A stretch of DNA of 64,000 nt from CAZGXI01 sp964529715 (GTDB lineage Bacteria; Chloroflexota; Anaerolineae; Aggregatilineales; Ch27). Each line of letters starts with the position of its first letter. Within the stretch, counting starts at the first letter, position 1. This document shows positions 45,368-54,305 of this stretch, in pieces. Where the stretch lies: positions 61,905-125,904 of the forward strand of contig CAZGXI010000009.1 in assembly GCA_964529715.1 (NCBI GenBank). Direction: 5' to 3'. The position numbers were made by a program, and so were the translations under genes. The notes under the pieces are model-generated. The model worked only from the letters and a program-made list of their open reading frames with translations, was not told the origin of the DNA and did not search any database.

Positions 45368-47299
45368 TTGCCGCGTCGTATCAGTCGGTTCACCTTGATT
45401 CTGGTCGAAGTTTCATTGCTGTTGGCATTGATCCTGGCGCTGGACTTGCAGCCTTTCCTGCGTGGCGGCCTTGGTTGGCAGTGGCCTTATGAGCCTGTGC
45501 CGCTGGCGCGCGCCGTGCCGCTAATCGTGGGAACGGCTATCTATCTCGTTGGCGCGTGGCTGCTGGTTAAGCGAACCCAACGCGCTGCACCTGTGCTGAT
45601 TTGGAGCGCCATCGGCGTTGTGGCGCTTTCGCTGGCGGTGTTGCTGTTGCGTGCCGACGACGTGCTCTATGAGTTGTTTGCCCGCACGGTCTCTGGTCTT
45701 GTGACCGGGCCGCACCTGGCCGGGGCGCAGGTGGATTGGGCTGGCGGGGAGTGGCGCGATTGGCCCGCCGTGATGCGCGCTATTTTTCAGCAGAGCGGAC
45801 ATGTGGCGCTCAGTCCGCCAGGCCTGCCGATGTGGTATGGCCTCCTGAATGCCCTCCTGGGCGTTGCGCCGGGCGTGGCCGATCTGTTACATCGCTCACT
45901 GTTGCCTTATCAGTGCCACAACTTCATGCTGCTGGCGTATTCGCCCGCTGAGTGGGCGTCGGCCTGGTTCGGCATCCTGATGCCGTTGTGGGCGGCGTTG
46001 GCGGTTTTTCCGTTGTATGGGGTGGCGCGGCGACTGGGCGGTGTGGAAAGCGCGCGCCGGGCCGTGATAATGTGGCCGTTGGTTCCTGCGCTGGTCATGT
46101 TCGGTGGGACATGGAACACGTTTTACCCACTATTGAGCCTGACCGCTTTCTGGCTGCTGCTGGTGGGACTGGATCGCCCGCGTGGAGCGGCCTGGTTTGC
46201 TGCATCGGGCTTGCTGATGGGCCTGATGAGTTTTGCAAATTTCTCGCTGGTTCCCTTAGTGGGGCTGCTGGGGTTTTACACGCTACTGCATTATCTTTGG
46301 AACGAACGGCGCACTGCTGCGCCGCCGCCCTGGACGCGCCCGTTGCTTGTCGGGCTGTGGTTTGGGGCGGCGCTGGGCGTGCCCTGGATTATTCATGCCC
46401 TGGCCGGCGGATCGTCGCCCTTCGATATTCTCCGCACGGCGTTCGGCTGGCATCTTGCCCTGGACCGCCCTTACCTGCCCTGGCTGTGGATGCATTCGTG
46501 GGAATGGCTGCTGATGACCGGGATTCCGCCCGGCGTGGTATGGCTGGTGGGGGCGGGGCGGCGGTTGCGGCGCTGGCGTGAATCCGGGCCGGTGCTGGGG
46601 GTGGCGCTGTTGCTGGCGATGGTTGTTTTGATCCTTAGCGGCACGGCGCGCGGCGAAACGGGCCGTGTATGGCTGTTCTTTTCGCCTTTTGTGTTGATTG
46701 CGGCTGCTGGGGAAGCAGGCCGTCGGGATGGAGAAATTGGAGATAACGGAAATACCGACCTCACCGGGGCGTTGATCAACCTCTCTCAGGCTGCCTTGAT
46801 GATCGCTTTGGCGGTGAGCTGGCCAGTGATCGGGCTGGGGGATAGCATTACTCCCCCGCCGCAGCCGCCCGGTGGGGCAGAAGTTTCCCGGCCAGCCGAT
46901 GTTGTGTTCGCCGAGGCATTCCGGCTGGTCGGGTGGGATGCCAGAGTAGAGGACCGGCGTGTTGTGCTGACCCTCAACTGGCAGGCTGACGCAACGATGA
47001 CGACGCCTTACTGGTTTTCGGCATTGCTGGTTGCCCCCAACGGCGTGCCGTTGCCAGAAGCGGTTGTGTGGCAGCCGCTGGCGACGCACTATCCTACCAC
47101 TTGCTGGAGGCCGGGCGAGCAAGTCGGCGACACGGTGATACTTTCCCTGCCGCCGGATGCCATGTCGGGCGAATGGTGGGTCAGCCTGGCGGCGTTTGCT
47201 GACCCGAACAACGCCCTCGACCGTCTGCCGGTTCGTCTGCCAGATGGTACAACCGACACGCAGGTTGGGTTGGGGCCGGTGACTGTTCCTGATCGATAG
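45368..47299 (+). CDS. Large multi-pass membrane protein, probable GT-C glycosyltransferase
   Basis: 643 residues starting at a TTG (GAGG eleven bases upstream), so the start is less certain. Around a dozen hydrophobic helices, with a loop HVALSPPGLPMWYGLLNAL resembling GT-C first-loop regions, but no clear Asp-Glu pair was found, so enzymatic activity is not shown. The last 130 residues (from about FRLVGWDARVEDRRVVLTLNWQ) form a single copy of the exported domain seen in neighbouring GT-C proteins. It is the third gene of the epimerase - GT-C - GT-C run and ends facing the lipoprotein gene. Confidence 0.65.
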   Translation: MPRRISRFTLILVEVSLLLALILALDLQPFLRGGLGWQWPYEPVPLARAVPLIVGTAIYLVGAWLLVKRTQRAAPVLIWSAIGVVALSLAVLLLRADDVLYELFARTVSGLVTGPHLAGAQVDWAGGEWRDWPAVMRAIFQQSGHVALSPPGLPMWYGLLNALLGVAPGVADLLHRSLLPYQCHNFMLLAYSPAEWASAWFGILMPLWAALAVFPLYGVARRLGGVESARRAVIMWPLVPALVMFGGTWNTFYPLLSLTAFWLLLVGLDRPRGAAWFAASGLLMGLMSFANFSLVPLVGLLGFYTLLHYLWNERRTAAPPPWTRPLLVGLWFGAALGVPWIIHALAGGSSPFDILRTAFGWHLALDRPYLPWLWMHSWEWLLMTGIPPGVVWLVGAGRRLRRWRESGPVLGVALLLAMVVLILSGTARGETGRVWLFFSPFVLIAAAGEAGRRDGEIGDNGNTDLTGALINLSQAALMIALAVSWPVIGLGDSITPPPQPPGGAEVSRPADVVFAEAFRLVGWDARVEDRRVVLTLNWQADATMTTPYWFSALLVAPNGVPLPEAVVWQPLATHYPTTCWRPGEQVGDTVILSLPPDAMSGEWWVSLAAFADPNNALDRLPVRLPDGTTDTQVGLGPVTVPDR

Positions 47300-47323
47300 C
47301 CCGTCGGCTTGTTACGCAACACG

Positions 47324-48313
47324 TTACGGCGCCGCTGTCGGTGTGGGAGCGCGGGCGTCATAGCGCCAGATCAGCGTGTACGTGCCGGGCGGAGAGCTTG
47401 CCGCTGCGCTGATTGCCAGGGCAAAACGCCCGGTCTGTGGCGCGATCACCTGCCGGATCGCGGCGTTTAGCCCTCCACCGCTGTTGTCGTCCACGCGGAT
47501 TACCTGTCCGTTGGGCGCGACGAGTTCCAGGATGGGGTTGAACGCGCCGTCGCCGGAGACGGCAGCGGCGCTGATCACGTCGCCCAGCGTCAGGTCGAGT
47601 GTCCATGCGTCGCGCACGCCGCGCCGGTCGAGCATCCCGGTGTACACGGTATCTGGCAGCGTATACCCCTGTGCGCGTTCCAGAAAGGTCAGTCCTTCGC
47701 CATAGGCGATGGCGTATTCGCCGGTCGTTTGACCACCTGCATCCCGTGCAAAGAGGATGTAAGCGCCCGTTGAGGGCAGCGTGAGGCCAATCACTACGGC
47801 GTCAGGCAGACCTGGCACCGTCTCGCCACGCGCCAGCACGTCTCCTGCAGGGCTGTAAAGTTCAAAATAAGGAATGACGGCGCTGCCGGGCGATGGACTC
47901 ATGCCGACGGTGATCAGGCTGCCTGCTTCCCCGAAGATGGCGTAGCGGTCGATCTCGCCGGCTAGATCAAAGCGGCCCATGAAAACCTGTCGCTGCTGCA
48001 ACAACTGTGTGCCTGATTCTGGCAGCGGTGGGGCAGGGGTAGGCAGGCCTAACGGCGGCGGCGCAAGATCGGCAGTGACGACGATTGACGTTGCCAGCGG
48101 CGGCGCTGGAGGGATACTGCTGGCATCGGCAGGAACGGCAATGACCGGGCCGCTTGTCGGCAGGATCGCGCCAGGAAAGGGCGTCGCCGTTATGGCAGGC
48201 GGCAGCACGGCTGGCGTCGGGATGAGAGTGGGGATGGTTGTCGATGTGCACCCGCCTGCCAGCAGGATCAACAGGCCGCAGGCGATCCGTCGCTGCCAAT
48301 CGTGTGTGTTCAT
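47324..48313 (-). CDS. Lipoprotein with two pre-peptidase (PPC)-like domains
   Basis: 329 residues. Signal peptide with lipobox LAGGC, lipid-modified Cys at residue 22, a Pro/Thr-rich linker, then two PPC-like beta-sandwich domains: FMGRFDLAGEIDRYAIFGEAGSLITVGMSPS to YAIAYGEG, and GMLDRRGVRDAWTLDLTLGDVISAAAVSG to TYTLIWRYD. PPC domains are common at the C-terminus of secreted proteases; here there is no protease. Surface-exposed, function unknown. Its ATG overlaps the stop of the upstream GT4 gene by 4 bp, so it is translationally coupled to the galE - GT4 operon. Confidence 0.78.
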   Translation of the reverse strand: MNTHDWQRRIACGLLILLAGGCTSTTIPTLIPTPAVLPPAITATPFPGAILPTSGPVIAVPADASSIPPAPPLATSIVVTADLAPPPLGLPTPAPPLPESGTQLLQQRQVFMGRFDLAGEIDRYAIFGEAGSLITVGMSPSPGSAVIPYFELYSPAGDVLARGETVPGLPDAVVIGLTLPSTGAYILFARDAGGQTTGEYAIAYGEGLTFLERAQGYTLPDTVYTGMLDRRGVRDAWTLDLTLGDVISAAAVSGDGAFNPILELVAPNGQVIRVDDNSGGGLNAAIRQVIAPQTGRFALAISAAASSPPGTYTLIWRYDARAPTPTAAP

Positions 48314-49461
48314 CGCTGCGCGCCCCGCAGAACCTGTGTGTATACAGCAAGCGTGGACTCAGCGGTCTGCCGCCAGCGGAAGCGCGTGGCCCGGCCCAAC
48401 CCCAGGTTGCGCAGTTGCGCCGCCAGCGGCGGCTGGTTCAGAATGCCCAGGATGGCGCCGCCCATTCCCCGCGCATCGTCCGGTTCCACGAGAAAAGCTG
48501 CCTCGCCTGTGATTTCGGGAATAGAGGATGCCTCACACGCCACCACTGGCGTACCGGAGGCCATCGCCTCCAGCGGGGGCAGGCCGAAGCCTTCGTAGCG
48601 GCTAGGGAAGACGAATACCTCTGCCAGTCGGTAGAGGGAGGGTTTATCGGTCTCGTCGATCTCACCCAGCCAGCGCACGTATTCGCCGATCCCCAACTGC
48701 GCGATATAGGCTGGTAGGTCGGGGAACCGCGCACTTCCCCAGGTGGCAGGTGGACGGCCTGCCAGAATCAGGGGGATTTCCTGTCCCATCGCCTGTCCGA
48801 CATAGGTATAGGCCAGCAGCAACGTGTGCACGTTCTTGCGCGCATCGAACCCGCCCAGATAAAGCACGAACCGTTCTGGCAGATCGTACTTTTTTCGCAC
48901 GGTGGCATCTTTTTCCGCGCCAATGGCTGGGTGAAACTGTTCCCCTGCCGCCAGCAACACTGCCGTTACGCGATCGGCAGGGATGCCCAGCCGAGACACG
49001 ATCTCTTGTTTTGACGCCTCTGAATCGGTGAGGACATGCGCTGCGCCTCGCGCGCTCGCTGCTGCCAGACCGGTGTAGAGCCGGGCCAGTGGGCCGCCCC
49101 GGTAGACGGGCATGGCGAGGGTGATGATGTCGTGCACGGTCGTGACGACTGGCACGGGTGACAACAACGGCGGTCCCCAATACGGGACATGCGCCAGGTC
49201 TGCTCCCAGATTTGCTGCTGCCCTGGGAAACCCGATCTGCTCGAACCAGACCTTGCCCAGGTCGCCGCCGAAACGCGCCGGGGCATGGGCTACGCTCACA
49301 TCCGGCGGCAAAGCCTCTGCCTGCATGACGTGTGGCGGCAGCACAAGCGTCATCTGCGGCGCGTTGGGAAGACTCTGCAAAGCGTGCAGCAGTTCGCGCG
49401 TGTATTGGCCACTGCCGGTGTCGGGACGATCCCAAAACCAACCGTTGAAGGCGACGTGCAT
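48310..49461 (-). CDS. Glycosyltransferase family 4-type (GT-B fold)
   Basis: 383 residues, retaining GT-B glycosyltransferase. Family features: the N-terminal GWFWDRPDTGSGQYTRELL, the donor-domain EKDATVRKKYDLPERFVLYLGGFDARKN, and the C-terminal FVFPSRYEGFGLPPLEAMASGTPVVACEASSIPEI, in which the Glu-x7-Glu motif (E...FGLPPLE) binds the nucleotide sugar. Cytoplasmic enzyme adding a sugar to a lipid- or glycan acceptor. Six bases after galE and overlapping the lipoprotein gene by 4 bp. Specific linkage unknown. Confidence 0.87.
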   Translation of the reverse strand: MHVAFNGWFWDRPDTGSGQYTRELLHALQSLPNAPQMTLVLPPHVMQAEALPPDVSVAHAPARFGGDLGKVWFEQIGFPRAAANLGADLAHVPYWGPPLLSPVPVVTTVHDIITLAMPVYRGGPLARLYTGLAAASARGAAHVLTDSEASKQEIVSRLGIPADRVTAVLLAAGEQFHPAIGAEKDATVRKKYDLPERFVLYLGGFDARKNVHTLLLAYTYVGQAMGQEIPLILAGRPPATWGSARFPDLPAYIAQLGIGEYVRWLGEIDETDKPSLYRLAEVFVFPSRYEGFGLPPLEAMASGTPVVACEASSIPEITGEAAFLVEPDDARGMGGAILGILNQPPLAAQLRNLGLGRATRFRWRQTAESTLAVYTQVLRGAQR

Positions 49462-49467
49462 GGCCGT

Positions 49468-50466
49468 TTATGATTCGTTGTACCCGTGCGGGTGGCTGCT
49501 ATGCCAGGCCCAGGCTGTCGCCACAATGGTCTTAAGGTCTGGATAGCGCGGCTGCCAGCCGAGTTCATCGTTGATCCGCTCGGACGAGGCGATCAGGATC
49601 GGCCCGTCGCCGGGGCGGCGTGGGGCTTCTTCCACCGGAAAATCGATGCCTGTCACCGCGCGCGCCACATTGACCACCTCGCGCACGCTGTACCCCTGGC
49701 CGTTGCCGATGTTGTAGGTCATTTCCGGGCGTTCGTCCAGGGCGTCCAGCGCCAGCACGTGCGCCTGAGCCAGGTCCTCCACGTGGATGTAGTCACGAAC
49801 ACACGATCCGTCTGGTGTGGGATAGTCGGTGCCGAAGATCAACGCTGCCGGGCGCTGACCGAGCGGCACTTGCAGCGTCAGCGGGATCAGGTGCGTTTCT
49901 GGGGTGTGCGCCTCGCCCCGGATGGCGCGCCCTGCGTCGTCTAGCATGGCACCGCAGGCGTTAAAGTAGCGCAGAATACAGTAGCGCAGCCCAGCGATCC
50001 GCGCATACCAGCGGATCATTTGCTCGATCATCAGCTTCGTTTCGCCATAAACATTGGCTGGGCCGTAAGGATCGTTCTCGCTCAGCGGGCTGTTCTTACT
50101 GGCGTATACCGCTGCCGTTGAGGAAAAAACCAGCCGCCGGACGCCATGTGTGATCATCGCGTCTAGCAGGGTTTGGGAGCACACTACATTGTTGTAGAAG
50201 TATTTGCCCGGCAGCTTCATGCTTTCTCCGGCTTCGATGAAGGCGGCGAAGTGCGCCACCGCATCGAACCGGCGACTTTGAAACAGCACATCCAGCGCGG
50301 CCCGGTCGCCAATGTCGCCCCGGATGAAATCCGCTTCCGGCGGAACGGCGGCTCGGTAACCCCGGCTGAGGTTGTCGTAGACCGTGACCCGGTGTCCGGC
50401 CCGGATAAAATACGCGGCGGTGACGGAACCAATGTACCCGGCGCCGCCGGTGACCAGAAGGTGCAT
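49468..50466 (-). CDS. galE: UDP-glucose 4-epimerase
   Basis: 332 residues with GGAG before the ATG. Extended SDR: TGGAGYIGSVTAAYFIRAGH, active-site region SSTAAVYASKNSPLSENDPYGPANVYGETKLMIE with the catalytic Tyr-x3-Lys, and the later RYFNACGAM and GTDYPTPDGSCVRDYIHVEDLAQAHV, typical of GalE. Supplies UDP-galactose for the glycans made by the adjoining transferases. First gene of the galE - GT4 - lipoprotein operon. Confidence 0.95.
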   Translation of the reverse strand: MHLLVTGGAGYIGSVTAAYFIRAGHRVTVYDNLSRGYRAAVPPEADFIRGDIGDRAALDVLFQSRRFDAVAHFAAFIEAGESMKLPGKYFYNNVVCSQTLLDAMITHGVRRLVFSSTAAVYASKNSPLSENDPYGPANVYGETKLMIEQMIRWYARIAGLRYCILRYFNACGAMLDDAGRAIRGEAHTPETHLIPLTLQVPLGQRPAALIFGTDYPTPDGSCVRDYIHVEDLAQAHVLALDALDERPEMTYNIGNGQGYSVREVVNVARAVTGIDFPVEEAPRRPGDGPILIASSERINDELGWQPRYPDLKTIVATAWAWHSSHPHGYNES

Positions 50467-50544
50467 ACGTGCTCCTGTGCGTAGTCAGTGAACCCGCAAC
50501 TTCAAAGGTGTGATTATCTCTGTCTCACTTCAAAAGCGCCAGCC

Positions 50545-51042
50545 CTATGTCAGCACCGCTGCGACGAAAACGATCACCATCGCCAGCGTGAACCCAAATT
50601 CGACGACTGTTGTTAGCAGCCAGCCGCCGAAGGTGCCGCTGCCTGCCGTCAGGGCCTGTCGCCAGTTTTTGTGGATGAGCAGTTCGGTCAGAAATGCGCC
50701 CAGCACGGCCCCGATCAGGCCACCAAAAGGTGGAAAAAGGACCAGCCCAACCAGTCCTGCGAGCAGGCTTATGGCGGCGCTTAGACAACCACCCCCACCT
50801 GCTTTGACGCCGAATACCTGTACCCAGAGGTTGGCCGTTGAGCCGACGATCATCATTCCGGTGAGTGCGATCAACCCGATCCAGCCGAGCGTTGCCTGCT
50901 GGTCGGCCAGCGCGTATAGCACTGCTACCATCCAAACCAATGCCGGGCCGGGAATGACCGGAATCAAAGGCGTGACGACTAAGATGCCGATCATGGCAAC
51001 CAGGGCTATAATGAACACCAGGGTTTGAAACACAGGTTCCAT
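50545..51042 (-). CDS. DUF456 family membrane protein
   Basis: 165 residues with about four hydrophobic segments and the glycine-rich signature of the DUF456 family: VTPLIPVIPGPALVWMVAVLYAL and the later LVLFPPFGGLIGAVLGAFLTELL. Function is unknown in any organism. The ATG lacks a visible Shine-Dalgarno; the gene is divergent from the receiver protein with about 69 bp between, so one or both may use a short leader. Confidence 0.82.
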   Translation of the reverse strand: MEPVFQTLVFIIALVAMIGILVVTPLIPVIPGPALVWMVAVLYALADQQATLGWIGLIALTGMMIVGSTANLWVQVFGVKAGGGGCLSAAISLLAGLVGLVLFPPFGGLIGAVLGAFLTELLIHKNWRQALTAGSGTFGGWLLTTVVEFGFTLAMVIVFVAAVLT

Positions 51043-51111
51043 AGGCTAGGGCTTCACTATAGCCAAGTCTTCCGTTCGCGGTCTGGGTTGGGGTCGTTAA
51101 GGAAAGCAGCG

Positions 51112-51579
51112 ATGAGTGCCAACACAAAAGTCATGGTGATTCTGGCCGACGAGCCGGAAATTCGTACGCAGGTGTTGGATCTTCTACAGCGGATCGGAGT
51201 GTATCCTATTCTGGTCAAAGATGGCGCTGCGGCGCTGACCCTGCTAGACGAGGAGGGACTTGCCCCATCCTTGATTATACTCGACCTGGCCGTATCGGGC
51301 GTGGATGGTTTTGAAATCCTGGAGCGTGTCCGCAAGATGCCCTGGATGGATGGTGTGCCCGTGTTAATCCTGACGGACAAGGCAGATCCCGAAACGATCC
51401 GCCGAGGACTGGATAGCGGAGCAGACGCCTATGTGACCAAACCCTACCTGGTGCATAGCCTGGTGGACCGGGTGCGCGTGCTGCTGGCTGCCGGACGGCG
51501 CCAGCTTCCTCGAACACGCTTTTATGGACGCACATCCCCGCTTAGCGAGACGGACGAAGTTACCTCCTCAGATGAGTGA
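51112..51579 (+). CDS. Single-domain response regulator (receiver) protein
   Basis: 155 residues from the ATG at 51112 (AAGGAAAGC upstream); the open frame reaches 51025. CheY-like receiver: acidic pocket ADEPE, phospho-acceptor Asp in LIILDLAVSGVDG, and Lys in VTKPY. It has a short C-terminal extension and no output domain, so it probably relays phosphate to or regulates a partner protein. No histidine kinase is nearby. Confidence 0.85.
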   Translation: MSANTKVMVILADEPEIRTQVLDLLQRIGVYPILVKDGAAALTLLDEEGLAPSLIILDLAVSGVDGFEILERVRKMPWMDGVPVLILTDKADPETIRRGLDSGADAYVTKPYLVHSLVDRVRVLLAAGRRQLPRTRFYGRTSPLSETDEVTSSDE

Positions 51580-51587
51580 TTGGCCGT

Positions 51588-54305
51588 TCATCTAGGGGTA
51601 TCGACGGTGATTTGGTTGATTAGTTCCGCATGATTCTCGCCCTCAGCGGTAGTTACACGCGCGCCACTGGTGGGGTCGTAGAAAGCCGCGATCAACCGGG
51701 CCGGGCCACTGTAGCCGCGCGTCTCATCACGGAAGGTCAGGCGATGCGGATCGACGATGTACTCGCCCGCAATCCAGCCGGTGGTAGGCCGTTCCCCGCG
51801 CGATGGAGCCGAATCGTGCTGCGCCAATAGGACGCCTTCCTGGCTCAATAATTGCACCGTCACAACGTAGGGGATGTCCGTCGTTCCTGCTGCCTGCCAG
51901 ACCAGGGTCACATCGAAGGATTCGCCACCTCGGATAGATTCGTCTGCCAGTGTGAACCCGTACAACGTTCCGACACCGGGAAAGTCGATCTCAAGTCGCC
52001 GTCGCACGTCCGGGGCGGTCATCCGGTGCTCCGGTGCTGCGATAGTGTATTCGGCCAGTGTGACAGGCGCGCCGCCGTTCGCCCAGGCGATCAGGGCTGC
52101 CGGTCCTCTGGCGTCCGGTGGAACGATCATCTCGCGCCAGTCCAGGACCAATCCATGTTCTGGGGACTGTGCTATGTCAGCAACCTGCCAGCTGTCCCCG
52201 ACGAGGGCGACGGTAACTTCAGGATATGCGTTCTCGATCCACCAGCACAGCGTCAGGCGCAGCGTGTCGCCTGGTGCAAGCAGCCCACCGGGAGCAAGAT
52301 CGGCAGCGTTAGTCAGCGTTAACCCCGGCGCAACGTCGAGAGACCTTTCTGATGCGGGCTGCTGCCACATCCCGGCTGACACGGATACTGTGCCCAGCGG
52401 TGCGTCTTTGCCTATCGGCGCGCCGCTGACGGGATCGCGCACGTCAAGGCCGACCGGATTGGCGGCACTGTAGATGCGCAGCTGTAGCGGATAGTTCCCC
52501 GGCGGTGTGCCGGGCGGCAGGTGGAGCAATACGTAGGCGCGACTCATCTGGCCTGGTTTAAGCTGGCTGGTGGGGACCTGCGCCGCCGTGAGGATCATGG
52601 CGTCGTCACCTGCGAATTCCCAACCGAAGGTGTTCAGCGCGTTGACGGCCACGCGCAAATCTTCATGCACCGGCGCGGTCAGGGTGAAGTTCAGCGGCAG
52701 GCAGATTCCCGCGTCGGCGCGAAGCGGTTCCAGAGGAACTCCACCCACGTCCAGGCGCAGCGGGCCGAAGCTCACCGTCGCGGCTGCCTGCATTGCCGGG
52801 CGTGACAACGGACCGTCCAGGGTATAGCGCGTGCTGATCATGCCGTACACGGAGAAGACGTGCGTTGGGGCGGGTTGACCGTGTTCCAGTAGGCAAGGGA
52901 GCATCCCCCGCGAGTCGGCGCGCTGCGTGAACCAGGTATTCAATTCCACCTGGGCTGGGAACGCCTCTCCGAGCGCGTCGTTTACCAGCGCGATGATCTG
53001 TGCTTCCTCTACCCCTTCCGGCAGCGTGACCAACCGTGCCGTTGCGCCGAGGCGATCCCAGTAATACAGCAGGTCGTAGCGTCCTGCATACGACCATGTC
53101 AGCACGATGTCATCTGCGCCGAGTTCCTGCGCATAGTAAGCGACCATTTCGTGCGCCTGATCGTGCTGGTAGGCCGGGTTGGCGCGCCCCGGCAGCCAGA
53201 ACCACGCCAATGCTGCCCCTGACACGAGAAAAACGCCTGGCATGTGGGATATTCGCTGCCACCTTCTTCCTCTGACTGCTGACCGCTGACTGCTGACTGC
53301 CACTCCGCCTGCCAGCGCAATCACGACCAGCGGCGCGATCATCACGAGATAGCGCCCGTGCATTCCGACGCCCAGCACGGCCAGCGCGCCAATGAGGGCG
53401 GCGTACAGCGCGGTGGCGAATCCGACGACCAGCCGTCCGCGTTGCATTCGCAAGATCAACAACATGGGGATGACGGTGGGCAGCAGCGCCAGCGTGGCCT
53501 TTGCTAGGCTGTCATCGCCGGCGCGGACCATCTCCCACGAACTGGCCCACAGCGCCTGCCAGGACTGCCACAACAGGGTTGGGGAAAGCTCCGGCGGTGT
53601 GGCGGTGGTTACATTCGCACTGCTCACCTGAGCAAAGCGTGCCAGCAGTTCTGGTAGCCACAAGATAACGACGATAACTTGCCCGCCGATCCAGCGCCGG
53701 AGAAGATTCCCAGACGCACGGCGGTGCACGGTTTCCATCATCCAGGCGATCAGAAAGACGGCGTTTATGGCTGCTAGCACGACTACGCCGGTGTTGTGCG
53801 TATATAGGGCGGCCACTTCGCCGCCTAGGAGCGCGATCCAGGCTCGACGAGGCAGCACGTCGCCGTCCAGCAGGCGGACCAGTCCCAGCGCCGCGATCAG
53901 CACGGCCAGCGCCAAGGTGTTATACATGCGCGCTTCCTGCGCGCCCCACCACAACAGAGGCAAGAACGCGCCCAGAGCCGTCGCAAGGGCTGCCGCGTCT
54001 GCGCCGAACCAGCGCCGCGCCGCCGCACCGATCAACGCCAGCAGCAGAATCCCTTGCAGCAGCGACAGTGCTCGCAGCGCGAATTCAGAGTCACCGGCCA
54101 GACGGACCCAGACATGTAGCAGCAAGTAGTACAGCGGCGGGTTGGTCGGATCGCCATTTAGCGCGGCGATCAGGTTCGGCTGCGTGGCGGCGTGCCAGGA
54201 AAAGCCTTCATCGAACCAGATACTTTGCACATCCAGATTCCAGGCGCGCAAGCCGGTTGCCAGCAGCAGGAACAGGACGCTCAGCCAGAGATAGCGGTGC
54301 TTCAT
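51588..54305 (-). CDS. GT39-like membrane glycosyltransferase with exported C-terminal domains
   Basis: 905 residues. The N-terminal half has multiple transmembrane helices; SIWFDEGFSWHAATQ contains the Asp-Glu pair of the first exported loop and DPTNPPLYYLLLHVW is typical of the GT39 family. The C-terminal half is exported beta-rich sequence with a unit near the end (LYGFTLADESIRGGESFDVTLVWQA to LIAAFYDPTSGARVT) resembling those in three other GT-C proteins here. A microsatellite-like stretch lies between helices at 53271-53303. Overlaps the methyltransferase gene by 4 bp (ATGA), so the two are coupled. Substrates unknown. Confidence 0.78.
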   Translation of the reverse strand: MKHRYLWLSVLFLLLATGLRAWNLDVQSIWFDEGFSWHAATQPNLIAALNGDPTNPPLYYLLLHVWVRLAGDSEFALRALSLLQGILLLALIGAAARRWFGADAAALATALGAFLPLLWWGAQEARMYNTLALAVLIAALGLVRLLDGDVLPRRAWIALLGGEVAALYTHNTGVVVLAAINAVFLIAWMMETVHRRASGNLLRRWIGGQVIVVILWLPELLARFAQVSSANVTTATPPELSPTLLWQSWQALWASSWEMVRAGDDSLAKATLALLPTVIPMLLILRMQRGRLVVGFATALYAALIGALAVLGVGMHGRYLVMIAPLVVIALAGGVAVSSQRSAVRGRRWQRISHMPGVFLVSGAALAWFWLPGRANPAYQHDQAHEMVAYYAQELGADDIVLTWSYAGRYDLLYYWDRLGATARLVTLPEGVEEAQIIALVNDALGEAFPAQVELNTWFTQRADSRGMLPCLLEHGQPAPTHVFSVYGMISTRYTLDGPLSRPAMQAAATVSFGPLRLDVGGVPLEPLRADAGICLPLNFTLTAPVHEDLRVAVNALNTFGWEFAGDDAMILTAAQVPTSQLKPGQMSRAYVLLHLPPGTPPGNYPLQLRIYSAANPVGLDVRDPVSGAPIGKDAPLGTVSVSAGMWQQPASERSLDVAPGLTLTNAADLAPGGLLAPGDTLRLTLCWWIENAYPEVTVALVGDSWQVADIAQSPEHGLVLDWREMIVPPDARGPAALIAWANGGAPVTLAEYTIAAPEHRMTAPDVRRRLEIDFPGVGTLYGFTLADESIRGGESFDVTLVWQAAGTTDIPYVVTVQLLSQEGVLLAQHDSAPSRGERPTTGWIAGEYIVDPHRLTFRDETRGYSGPARLIAAFYDPTSGARVTTAEGENHAELINQITVDTPR

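Noticed and set aside
50525..51127. 200-residue ORF overlapping the DUF456 gene in another frame
   Set aside because: The DUF456 frame shows membrane helices and family motifs; this one is Arg-rich out-of-frame sequence.
42848..54305. Complete O-antigen or capsule locus
   Set aside because: No flippase, polymerase, priming transferase or chain-length protein was found; the genes fit a partial glycan-assembly region only.
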